A program made the translations under genes and the position numbers. A stretch of DNA of 6,944 nucleotides from Promethearchaeota archaeon (GTDB lineage Archaea; Asgardarchaeota; Lokiarchaeia; Sigynarchaeales; SOKP01): positions 1-6,944 of the forward strand of contig WJKD01000140.1 in assembly GCA_014729315.1 (NCBI GenBank), read 5' to 3'. The notes below the pieces were generated by a model, which saw only the letters and a list, made by a program, of their open reading frames with translations, was not told the DNA's origin and did not search any database. The number at the start of each line of letters is the position of its first letter. Positions within the stretch are counted from its first letter, which is position 1. Positions 1 through 4,940 of this stretch are shown here, in pieces.

Positions 1-201
1 GTACTAAATTAAAGACTATGATTATTGCAGAAACGAGCGGGGAATATTAACCTCGAGGAGCTCAAAGCACCCGAATTATGTAGGATTAACGAAGGTCAAA
101 TTGCTGGTAGTAGAAGGAAGGACGCTTCGGGTCGGGGGCTCGATGCGCTAAACGGTTCCCCTGTGTTAGATATTAAACCGTATTGCAATAAAATGGATTA
201 A
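1..201 (+). pseudogene. trmO: TrmO/TsaA-like tRNA methyltransferase, C-terminal part, frameshifted
   Basis: TrmO (TsaA/YaeB family) methylates N6 of t6A37 in tRNA using S-adenosylmethionine. The reading frame at positions 8-139 gives GILTSRSSKHPNYVGLTKVK and then LLVVEGRTLRVGG, matching the family signature (G)xFATRSPxRPNPIGLTxVxLL. The next frame (139-201) gives GLDALNGSPVLDIKPY, the family's hallmark C-terminal motif, and ends at TAA 199-201. Joining the frames needs a -1 shift at the five-G run 134-138; six Gs would restore VGGLDALNG. A second in-frame stop (TAA 5-7) lies where the upstream domain should continue, so there is at least one more lesion or the left part is already unrelated. 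The motif match is strong, so the family call is firm. Whether this is a true pseudogene or a base-calling error is open. The N-terminal domain lies outside the window. Confidence 0.8.
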
Positions 202-264
202 TTTACAGAATCAAGCATCAATAAAGCATTCCTGCTTACCAATTATTGATTTATTTCAAATAGA

Positions 265-281
265 AGGGGGAAATTTAAAAA
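265..281 (+). promoter_or_regulatory. Archaeal BRE/TATA promoter for the APH-fold kinase
   Basis: A purine stretch (GGGGGAAA, 266-273) is followed by the AT box TTTAAAA (274-280), the BRE-plus-TATA arrangement of archaeal promoters. The box centre lies about 32 bases before the ATG at 309. Transcription would therefore start roughly 5 bases before the start codon, giving a leaderless or nearly leaderless mRNA. No Shine-Dalgarno sequence precedes the ATG; the nearest stretch, TCCTCC, is of the opposite sense. Inferred from pattern and spacing only. Confidence 0.5.
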
Positions 282-308
282 AACTGTAGTATTCCTCCTA
301 TTAAGAAA

Positions 309-1259
309 ATGAGTTATGAAGAAACCAATCCCCAAGATATTAATACAAAAAAGGTGTTGAAATTATTAAAGCCTATATTTCCAGATATCAAAAAATCAGA
401 TGTTCAATTCTTTTACCATGGAACATATAACCTCTTTATTGTTAAAAAAGATTACATTTTTCGATTTCCTGATAGAAGTTTCTATAATGAGAAAGGGTAT
501 GATTTGATTTCTCGAGAGGTTGTCTTCCTTGATACGATTAGAGATTTGATCTCCTTTCAAATACCAAAACCTCTATTTGTGTCTGAAGATGAAACAAATC
601 CTTTTATGGGATACAAGAAAATTTCAGGCACATCTCTTTCTCGCTGTTATGATAAAACAACTGGTGAAGAACAAGAGCAAATTGGGGAAGAATTAGCGCG
701 ATTTCTTTCGGAATATCACTCAAAAAAAGTATTTAAGATCATCAAAGAGAAGTTTTACAGGGAGGTAGATACCTCAATCAAGGAATATCAACGATCATGG
801 CAAGAATATAGAGAAAAAATGGAATCATTGGTATATCCACGATTGACCAGAGAAGAGAAGGATTGGGTAAGAAAATTGTTTGATGCGTTTCTAGAAAATG
901 AAGAGAATTTTGATTTTACTCCGACTGTTATCCATGGAGATTTAGATACCTCTAATATATTAGTTAATCCAAAGAATTACCAAATTACGGGAATAATTGA
1001 TTTTGAAGAGGCGCGAATAGGAGATCCCGCATGTGATCTAATATTCATTGATGAAGGAGAAGTATTCTGTGATGCATTATTTAGGAATTACAAGGGTCAA
1101 ATCGACCCTGGATTGAAAACTAGACGAAAGTTTTACTTCTGTCGCACTGGAATAATCTATATCCATGTTGGTGTAGAACTCAGCTATCCACGCATGATAG
1201 AGCATGGACATGAGTTACTACAAAAACAGATGAAATTTAGTAATCTTAATTATTGTTAA
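309..1259 (+). CDS. APH-fold small-molecule kinase (aminoglycoside phosphotransferase family)
   Basis: Predicted soluble cytoplasmic kinase of the protein-kinase-like APH/choline kinase superfamily (PF01636 type), 316 residues, the usual length. The N-lobe (about 20-110) includes an FYHGTYNLFIV strand-turn resembling the nucleotide-binding loop and IFRFPDR, then SRE around 68-70 as the likely helix glutamate. The C-lobe carries the catalytic Brenner motif VIHGDLDTSNILVN with H209, D211 and N216, followed by GIIDFEEARIGDPACDL with the metal-binding D231 and D239. All key residues are present, so the enzyme should be active. Substrate cannot be read from the sequence. In archaea such proteins usually act on unknown metabolites rather than antibiotics, so a resistance role should not be assumed. 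The gene stands alone with its own TATA box 32 bases upstream. Its 3' end overlaps a doubtful minus-strand ORF by 14 bases. Confidence 0.85.
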   Translation: MSYEETNPQDINTKKVLKLLKPIFPDIKKSDVQFFYHGTYNLFIVKKDYIFRFPDRSFYNEKGYDLISREVVFLDTIRDLISFQIPKPLFVSEDETNPFMGYKKISGTSLSRCYDKTTGEEQEQIGEELARFLSEYHSKKVFKIIKEKFYREVDTSIKEYQRSWQEYREKMESLVYPRLTREEKDWVRKLFDAFLENEENFDFTPTVIHGDLDTSNILVNPKNYQITGIIDFEEARIGDPACDLIFIDEGEVFCDALFRNYKGQIDPGLKTRRKFYFCRTGIIYIHVGVELSYPRMIEHGHELLQKQMKFSNLNYC

Positions 1260-1434
1260 TTATGAATAACAAAATTTTATTTGAAATATATATCTGAGAA
1301 TAACCATATTTAATAAATTTACTGGAGAATTTATAAAAGAATTCATCTAGTTCATAAATTCCAGAATGAAAGATATAATCTTTAAATTTAAAATCTAATT
1401 CAATTTTTTTAAAAACAGATTTAACTGGACTCAT
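1246..1434 (-). CDS. Doubtful small ORF, 62 codons
   Basis: A minus-strand ORF starting with ATG at 1434 and ending 14 bases inside the 3' end of the convergent kinase gene. The product is rich in Phe, Tyr, Ile and Lys (for example FKDYIFHSGIYELDEFFYKF) and ends in three asparagines. It has no motif I recognise and no clear signal peptide or membrane segment. It follows the 71-codon acidic gene on the same strand, but a hairpin plus T tract separates them (1435-1458), so it is not obviously in that operon. The composition is what AT-rich noncoding DNA also yields. It could be the remnant of a partner gene or a chance ORF; I lean to chance. Confidence 0.22.
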   Translation of the reverse strand: MSPVKSVFKKIELDFKFKDYIFHSGIYELDEFFYKFSSKFIKYGYSQIYISNKILLFIINNN

Positions 1435-1457
1435 TAAAAAATAAGAGATTTTCTCTT
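1435..1457 (-). terminator. Hairpin plus T tract downstream of the acidic small gene
   Basis: Read on the minus strand, a perfect 6-bp stem (AAGAGA / TCTCTT, + positions 1443-1448 and 1452-1457, 3-base loop) is followed at once by ATTTTTTA. It lies 9 bases past the stop codon of the 71-codon gene and would end that transcript. The stem is weak and AT-rich; in archaea the T tract alone may suffice. Confidence 0.45.
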
Positions 1458-1465
1458 TTCATCAT

Positions 1466-1681
1466 TTATTCGTTTGTAGGATCATCAATTTCATTATCGA
1501 ATTTCGAATAGAAATCGGCTAATTCAGCATCATATTCTACTGACTCTAACTCTTCTATTAATAACTCTACGGCTTCTTTTGAAGTTAAAACAAGATCGTC
1601 ATTGTCAGATATAATATAGAAATCTTCTGGTTCCTGAATTTCCCCAAATTTGTTTTTCTGGATCTTATCCTCAGTTTTCAA
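1466..1681 (-). CDS. Very acidic 71-residue protein of unknown function
   Basis: Not a family I recognise. The product has 23 Asp/Glu against 6 Lys and no Arg, so it is strongly negatively charged. A short hydrophobic strand, EDFYIISDNDDLVL, precedes a helix-like segment SKEAVELLIEELESVEYDAEL (21 residues, about 35-55) and an acidic tail ending DNEIDDPTNE. Such composition is seen in antitoxins, inhibitors and DNA mimics, but that is only an analogy. The only usable start is TTG at 1681, since there is no in-frame ATG. A TATA-like TATAA on the minus strand (about + 1702-1708) is 21-27 bases upstream, consistent with leaderless transcription. A hairpin and T tract follow the stop. It is next to the decayed addiction-module antitoxin (1775-1918), which raises the possibility that it belongs to the same class of module. 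The clean N- to C-terminal charge pattern argues for a real gene. Confidence 0.5.
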   Translation of the reverse strand: MKTEDKIQKNKFGEIQEPEDFYIISDNDDLVLTSKEAVELLIEELESVEYDAELADFYSKFDNEIDDPTNE

Positions 1682-1774
1682 GTATAACAGATCTAAAATG
1701 TTATATCTTATATGATTAATAGTATTCTATGAAATTAAATATATCTCTTAATTATCGCCGAATATCGTATTAGA

Positions 1775-1918
1775 TTATTCTAGAGTATGCCCAACTAAGA
1801 CTCTATTTTCTGCTTACTTTAACCATAAGGAATCGATATCTTTAACTAATGGCAAAATTAAACTTTTGATTAGTTTTTCGATTAATTCTATTCTCAGATT
1901 TGATGGAATGAACTGCTG
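1775..1918 (-). pseudogene. Addiction-module antitoxin relic (PF09720/TIGR02574-like)
   Basis: Translating the minus strand from 1918 gives FIPSNLRIELIEKLIKSL, then VKDIDSLWLK, a stop (TAA, 1816-1814), then AENRVLVGHTLE and a second stop at 1777-1775. This matches the 'putative addiction module component' antitoxins, whose core reads roughly LPxxxRxELIEKLLxSL...DxxIexxWlkEAexR. The internal stop falls exactly where the family has Glu in WLKEAE, so GAA to TAA would explain it. There is also a stop just upstream (1921-1919), no start codon in the open stretch, and no recognisable RelE/ParE-type toxin next to it. The match is by eye over about 45 residues, but the pattern of hydrophobic and charged positions is distinctive. 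It is too short to be found as an ORF. I read it as a dead toxin-antitoxin locus. Confidence 0.55.
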
Positions 1919-2123
1919 TTACTTTATCAAATCAATTAACTAATACAAAATTAGAAATTAATAGTTTTGCTTTAAAGGTTCTATTTTTAAAATCTAATTA
2001 CAATAAAATAATTTGACGGGAATCTTCCTTTTTATTATGTTTATGATTTTTTAGCCTAAGGATAAGCAAACTTCAATTAAAAAGAAAAAGAATATTAGTC
2101 CGTTTTTCTATAATTTTCAAGAA

Positions 2124-2758
2124 ATGGAATTTATTTTAGATGTTCCCAGCCGGTTAAACCTGAAAGGAGATGATTATATCCTTATGAAATTTAATGTTTC
2201 AGAAGATCAATTCTGGGAAATTGCTAATGAAGATTCTAATTTTGAATTAATAAACGGGGTGCTCATAATTCATTCACCAGCTCCAACTGAACATGAAGAA
2301 CTTTTTGGATATTTAAATTTCGTGCTACGGTTTACACGGAGCGAACTGAAAAAGGAAGAGTATTTGGATCAAGGTTAGTCATGAGACTCTCCGAAAAGTG
2401 GAATCCTGAGCCAGATCTCATGGTAATAAAGCCAGAGCACTATAATAGGATTATGGAAACGCGTATTCAAGGTCCAGCTGATTTAGTTATTGAGATACTC
2501 TCCCCTACAACTCGGGAACTTGACCTTACCAAGAAACTTCCTCATTTCAGACAAGCTGGAGTTGAAGAAGTGTGGATTATTGCCCCTGAAAACCAAGAAT
2601 TCATCATCTACTGGGAGAAAGAGGAGAAAAAATGGAGCAAAGAAAATGCAGATACCTATATTGAGTCTCGAATACTCGCTGATTTAAAGTTCAAGCCGAT
2701 CTGGATTTGGGAACGAAAAAAATATCCCTCCAGTAAAGTGATTGAAGAAATTATCTGA
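2124..2758 (+). pseudogene. Uma2-family (DUF820) nuclease, split by a -1 frameshift
   Basis: Two frames form one Uma2-family protein of the PD-(D/E)XK restriction-like fold. Frame A (2124-2354) gives MKFNVSEDQFWEIANEDSNF and ELINGVLIIHSPAPTEHEEL, the family N-terminal half, then runs to a stop at 2376-2378. Frame B, read back from the ATG at 2381, gives GRVFGSRLVMRLSEKW from 2354, which continues the family alignment exactly. The switch therefore lies at the five-A run 2349-2353 (six As, or a -1 slip, gives LKKGRVFGS). The joined protein would be about 211 residues, normal for the family. Likely active-site residues are intact: Asp in PEPDL, Glu in DLVIEILSP, Lys in LTKKLPHF. A second possible start, M21 at 2184, has GGAGATG upstream (2166-2172). 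Biological role of Uma2 proteins is poorly known; they multiply in mobile and accessory DNA. The downstream half alone should not be annotated as a full gene. Confidence 0.82.
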
Positions 2759-2800
2759 ATTAATACTCGTTTTAACTTCTATATTAATATCTAACATTTA

Positions 2801-2821
2801 TAGCCTAATATCTTCGTATTA
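2801..2821 (+). repeat. Direct repeat, left copy (19/21 identity with 3821-3841)
   Basis: TAATATCTTCGTATTA (2806-2821) recurs exactly at 3826-3841; extended to 21 bases the two copies match at 19 positions. They are exactly 1020 bases apart and lie on either side of the PIN toxin-antitoxin pair. The core has short complementary ends (TAATA / TATTA), so it could be a protein site rather than an insertion scar. Confidence 0.75.
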
Positions 2822-2869
2822 CTATATTTTTGTGGGGTTCTCGTTGTTCTAATGAATTAGTTTTTACTC

Positions 2870-2895
2870 AATGTTATTACATTAATAATAACATT
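2870..2895. repeat. Inverted repeat, 10-bp arms, 6-base loop
   Basis: AATGTTATTA (2870-2879) and TAATAACATT (2886-2895) are exact reverse complements around CATTAA. It lies 196 bases beyond the stop codon of the antitoxin-like gene and 112 bases after Uma2. There is no T tract, so it looks more like a binding site or cruciform than a terminator. Its half-site TAACA also occurs in the palindrome at 3875-3889. Confidence 0.6.
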
Positions 2896-3090
2896 TCATA
2901 TATATAATTTCTTCATTAAGAGATAAACATTTATAAAAAATCTTCGATGGGTTTCGCTTCTAATCTATGGGATATTAGAGATTGAATATATAATTACAGC
3001 TAAATATTTATTTACACTAAAAACTATTCATGTGTTCAATTTCTTGGAGATAGAGAATTAAAAACCTTAAATGAGAAAAAGATTGATTTC

Positions 3091-3282
3091 TTATTCTTTT
3101 TTATTTATTTCTTCTACGATTGAATCAATAGAATAATCCTTCAGCCAAACCTCGCGCTCTTTCGTATAATCACCAGTACCAGATTCATATTGATGTAAAA
3201 AGCGAACCATTCCTACTGGCCCTAAGGCATTGTTCAAAGCTTCAATTCCTTTTTTTCTTATCTCAACAAGATTCATTTCCAT
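3091..3282 (-). CDS. Small PIN-partner protein, probable antitoxin
   Basis: A 63-residue protein with the sequence EIRKKGIEALNNALGPVGMV and the later block SGTGDYTKEREVWL. I recognise this as the small conserved protein that accompanies a subgroup of PIN-domain proteins in archaea and cyanobacteria (pattern GxxALxxALGPVGMxRFLxQxxxGxGDYTxER). No DNA-binding ribbon or AbrB fold is obvious; the N-terminal half is predicted helical and the end is charged (VEEINKKE). As the partner of a PIN ribonuclease it is inferred to neutralise it by binding. The ATG at 3282 lies 2 bases after the PIN stop codon, and AGAGGTG (+ positions 3291-3297) is a good Shine-Dalgarno site inside the end of the PIN gene. 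Translation is therefore probably coupled to the toxin. Stable toxin-first order is less common than antitoxin-first in type II systems. Confidence 0.75.
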   Translation of the reverse strand: MEMNLVEIRKKGIEALNNALGPVGMVRFLHQYESGTGDYTKEREVWLKDYSIDSIVEEINKKE

Positions 3283-3284
3283 AA

Positions 3285-3719
3285 TTATAACACCTCTGTA
3301 AGAAATAATATTGGATTGAATATTTTAATTTTTGTAAAAAAATCTTTATTATTTTGGTATTTTTTAACAATATCGGCATCTGTCGTAATCATATAATCTG
3401 ATTGTAAAAACTCAGCTGAAGCAATATGGAGCGCATCTAATGGTTTAATCCCTTTTTGCTCAATATTTTTTGCTCTTTTAATTAAATCTGCAGATATTTT
3501 TTGTTTTTTCAAAACTTTTTGGGCAAGTAATTCAACTTTCTTTTTCCGCTCTATATCTGGAATTTTTGATATTTCAAAATCAACAATATCACTCCCGACT
3601 AGTTCCCATCGATCTGATGAAAGAATAATTAATATAGCTTCAGTTTCAAGATGGATTTTTTCTTGGGTTTGATCATCAAACGGCCGATTCCAACAACAAA
3701 CATCAAGATATACCATCAT
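3285..3719 (-). CDS. PIN-domain ribonuclease, probable toxin
   Basis: A single-domain PIN protein of about 144 residues. Counting from the upstream TTG at 3728, MVYLDVCCWNRPFDD carries the first catalytic Asp (D9), FEISKIPDIE the conserved Glu (E52), IKPLDALHIASAE the second Asp (D98) and MITTDAD the third (D117). The four-acid metal site is thus complete and the enzyme should cut RNA. CCxNRPFDDQTQE is typical of the PIN subgroup that travels with the small GPVGM-type partner found here 2 bases downstream. I prefer the ATG at 3719 (or the next codon, 3716) over the TTG at 3728, because a TATA box centred near 3748 would place the transcript start at about 3722 and no Shine-Dalgarno site is present. 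VapC-like tRNA or rRNA cleavage is the usual role of such toxins; the actual target is not visible. Confidence 0.85.
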   Translation of the reverse strand: MMVYLDVCCWNRPFDDQTQEKIHLETEAILIILSSDRWELVGSDIVDFEISKIPDIERKKKVELLAQKVLKKQKISADLIKRAKNIEQKGIKPLDALHIASAEFLQSDYMITTDADIVKKYQNNKDFFTKIKIFNPILFLTEVL

Positions 3720-3744
3720 CTTTAACAATTAGCTTTTAATACTC

Positions 3745-3752
3745 TATATATA
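3745..3752 (-). promoter_or_regulatory. TATA box of the PIN toxin-antitoxin operon
   Basis: TATATATA on the minus strand, centred about 29 bases before the ATG at 3719, the usual archaeal distance for a leaderless transcript. Its position supports the downstream ATG as the true start. A long imperfect palindrome begins 12 bases further upstream. Confidence 0.5.
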
Positions 3753-3763
3753 CTTAATGAATT

Positions 3764-3798
3764 AATTATTTAATGCTTTTTAAGGCATTTAAATAATT
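3764..3798. repeat. Imperfect palindrome just upstream of the PIN promoter
   Basis: Left arm AATTATTTAATGC (3764-3776) pairs with right arm GCATTTAAATAATT (3785-3798) with a single-base bulge around TTTTTAAG. It sits directly upstream of the TATA box at 3745-3752. This is where an autoregulatory operator for a toxin-antitoxin operon would be expected, although regulation is not shown by sequence. Confidence 0.55.
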
Positions 3799-3820
3799 AT
3801 CCTATTGGGAAAATTGAGTT

Positions 3821-3841
3821 TAGTGTAATATCTTCGTATTA
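3821..3841 (+). repeat. Direct repeat, right copy (19/21 identity with 2801-2821)
   Basis: The 16-base core at 3826-3841 is identical to 2806-2821 and the preceding TAG is also shared. It is in the same orientation as the left copy and lies about 100 bases upstream of the PIN start, so the two copies bracket the whole toxin-antitoxin cassette. Confidence 0.75.
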
Positions 3842-3848
3842 TCACAAG

Positions 3849-3871
3849 TTGTATATACATTGTATATACAA
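3849..3871. repeat. Perfect palindrome, 10-bp arms, 3-base centre
   Basis: TTGTATATAC (3849-3858) and GTATATACAA (3862-3871) are exact reverse complements around ATT. The short centre and the lack of a following T run suggest a dimeric regulator site rather than a terminator. It begins 7 bases after the right direct repeat. Confidence 0.65.
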
Positions 3872-3874
3872 GGA

Positions 3875-3889
3875 ATAACAAATTGTTAT
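3875..3889. repeat. Second palindrome, 7-bp arms, 1-base centre
   Basis: ATAACAA (3875-3881) and TTGTTAT (3883-3889) flank a single A. It is 3 bases from the larger palindrome, and both share the outer TTGT/ACAA element, as two operator sites for one protein might. It is 6 bases downstream-side of the stop codon of the minus-strand relic at 3895. Confidence 0.55.
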
Positions 3890-3894
3890 GGTTT

Positions 3895-4141
3895 TTATTT
3901 TTGTATTGCCAGTTTTTTTGGAGCTGCTTTCTTTTGGACAATTTTCTTAGGTGTTTTTTTAAACTGAATAGGAATCTGGGGGGGGAATTATGATGGATTG
4001 TGCTTGCTGTTGCTGTTTTATAAAAGCATTTCCATTATGATTCTCAATTATCTTAACCGCTCGAGTTGCACTAAATGTATGAGTGGTTGTGTGGAAGATT
4101 GATAAAACCAGATCCTGGAATTCTTGGTAATATTCAAGGCT
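3895..4141 (-). pseudogene. C-terminal relic with lysine-rich tail, frameshifted at an 8-G run
   Basis: On the minus strand one frame is open from 4141 to 3986: EYYQEFQDLVLSIFHTTTHT, then FSATRAVKIIENHNGNAF and IKQQQQAQSIII. After the run of eight Cs (plus-strand Gs 3978-3985) another frame continues as PPQIPIQFKKTPKKIVQ, then KKAAPKKLAIQK and the stop at 3897-3895. Removing one C joins them into about 80 residues that read as a plausible protein end with a flexible Lys/Pro/Ala tail. Upstream the frame hits a stop (4144-4142) with no start codon, so the N-terminal part is missing. I do not recognise the family. Its upstream end overlaps the plus-strand ORF at 4075-4233 by 67 bases, so the true junction between the two scraps is probably inside that overlap. 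The alternative is a chance open frame, less likely given the coherent tail. Confidence 0.45.
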
Positions 4142-4233
4142 TTAGAAGGACTAAAAATATTGCTACAGAATGGAGGAAAAGGTGGGATAGGTCAATACCA
4201 AGCAGAAAAAACTTGCAGGATGCGGGATTATAA
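4075..4233 (+). CDS. 52-codon ORF, probably a gene C-terminal fragment
   Basis: A plus-strand ORF from ATG 4075 to TAA 4231-4233, too short to be listed by length cut-offs. It encodes YEWLCGRLIKPDPGILGNIQ and then GFRRTKNIATEWRKRWDRSI ending in KNLQDAGL. The Trp/Arg/Lys-rich end looks like real protein rather than random translation and resembles the basic C-terminal ends of mobile-element or DNA-binding proteins, but I cannot name a family. A stop codon (TAA) lies directly before the ATG and there is no Shine-Dalgarno site, so it may be the tail of a truncated gene rather than a complete small gene. It is followed by the promoter region of the flavoprotein gene. Confidence 0.4.
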   Translation: MYEWLCGRLIKPDPGILGNIQGFRRTKNIATEWRKRWDRSIPSRKNLQDAGL

Positions 4234-4262
4234 AACATTCATTTTTAGACATTATTAATAAG

Positions 4263-4270
4263 TTTATATA
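4263..4270 (+). promoter_or_regulatory. Possible TATA box for the flavoprotein gene
   Basis: TTTATATA lies about 93 bases before the ATG at 4360 and would give a leader of some 65-70 bases. A second AT box, TTTAAATTAAA (about 4317-4327), would give a leader near 15 bases. The gene has a GAGG (4342-4345) 14 bases ahead of the ATG, a long spacing for a Shine-Dalgarno site. I cannot choose between the two boxes. Confidence 0.3.
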
Positions 4271-4359
4271 AGATGATTAGTTGAATATCTTTAATCAATG
4301 TGTAAATTCTTATCATTTAAATTAAAGATTCAAAGAAACATGAGGATGGAATAATATTC

Positions 4360-4926
4360 ATGACAAAAAAGAAAATTCGACCCGGAACTTATCTGTATCC
4401 TATGCCCGTGGTTTTGGTGGGAGCAGATGTAGATGGAAAACCCAATTTCATGCCAATTGCATGGATAAGCATCGCAGAACATAAGCCCCCGATGATCCTT
4501 ATCTCAGCAAGCCAGACGCATTATACCAACAAAGGCATTAAACAAAAACAGACTTTTAGCGTAAACACGCCCTCAGTCGATATGGTAAAAATCACCGATT
4601 ACTGCGGTCTTAACACAGGGAAAGATGTAGACAAATCAACATTATTCGACGTCTTTTACGGGGAATTAGAAACCGCTCCGATGATAAAAGAATGTCCCTT
4701 GAATCTCGAATGCAAAGTCGTAAGACATGTTGATACCGGAACTGGGCACGACATCTTTATAGGAGAAATCGTTCAAGCTTATGCTGAAGAAACAATTGTT
4801 AAGAATAATGTACCCGACATAAAAAAGCTCCAACCACTAATCTTTTCTATGAACGACAACAATTATTGGACGCTGGGCGATCTTGTAGGCCGGGCATGGA
4901 GTATAGGAAAAGACTTCCAGAAATAA
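4360..4926 (+). CDS. Flavin-reductase-like FMN-binding protein (flavoredoxin-type)
   Basis: A 188-residue cytoplasmic protein of the flavin reductase-like split-barrel family (PF01613 type), the usual length. The N-terminal YLYPMPVVLVGADVDGKPNF (11-30) and MPIAWISIAE (31-40) form the FMN-binding start of the barrel; MILISASQTHYTNKGI (45-60) and FSVNTPS (66-72) continue it. CPLNLECKV (112-120) and HDIFIGEIV (130-138) are typical of the later strands. Family members either bind FMN and pass electrons, as flavoredoxin does, or reduce free flavin for a partner oxygenase. The NFM...AW pattern and small single domain favour the flavoredoxin-like group found in anaerobes, where the partner is often a ferredoxin or NADH-linked enzyme. 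No partner gene is adjacent; the transporter downstream is 203 bases away behind its own T-rich terminator, so an operon is unlikely. Codon choice is more GC-rich than in the left half of the window. Confidence 0.85.
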   Translation: MTKKKIRPGTYLYPMPVVLVGADVDGKPNFMPIAWISIAEHKPPMILISASQTHYTNKGIKQKQTFSVNTPSVDMVKITDYCGLNTGKDVDKSTLFDVFYGELETAPMIKECPLNLECKVVRHVDTGTGHDIFIGEIVQAYAEETIVKNNVPDIKKLQPLIFSMNDNNYWTLGDLVGRAWSIGKDFQK

Positions 4927-4940
4927 GTCAAGCTTTTAAA

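Larger units (their letters stand above)
2759..3090. other. 332-base AT-rich intergenic stretch
   Basis: Between the Uma2 gene and the small antitoxin-like gene (which ends here from the right) I find no convincing gene. It holds one copy of a 21-base direct repeat (2801-2821) and a 10-bp inverted repeat (2870-2895). A plus-strand frame at about 2930-3058 is open for some 40 codons without a start codon or known motif and is probably chance. The minus-strand pair ends into an A-rich stretch (3069-3083) that reads as a T-rich tract on its own strand. Confidence 0.6.

Noticed and set aside
1758..1775. Third, degenerate copy of the direct repeat
   Set aside because: Only similar if a 2-base gap is allowed (AATATCGTATTA); too weak in AT-rich sequence.
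2490..2687. 65-codon plus-strand ORF inside Uma2
   Set aside because: Out-of-frame shadow; the overlapping frame carries the family motifs.
2381..2758. Downstream Uma2 half as an independent 125-residue gene starting at 2381
   Set aside because: The frame continues the family motif upstream of that ATG (GRVFGSRLV), so the ATG is internal to the broken gene.
2930..3058. About 40 open plus-strand codons (NLRWVSLLIYGILEIE...)
   Set aside because: No start codon, no ribosome site, no recognisable family; likely chance in AT-rich DNA.
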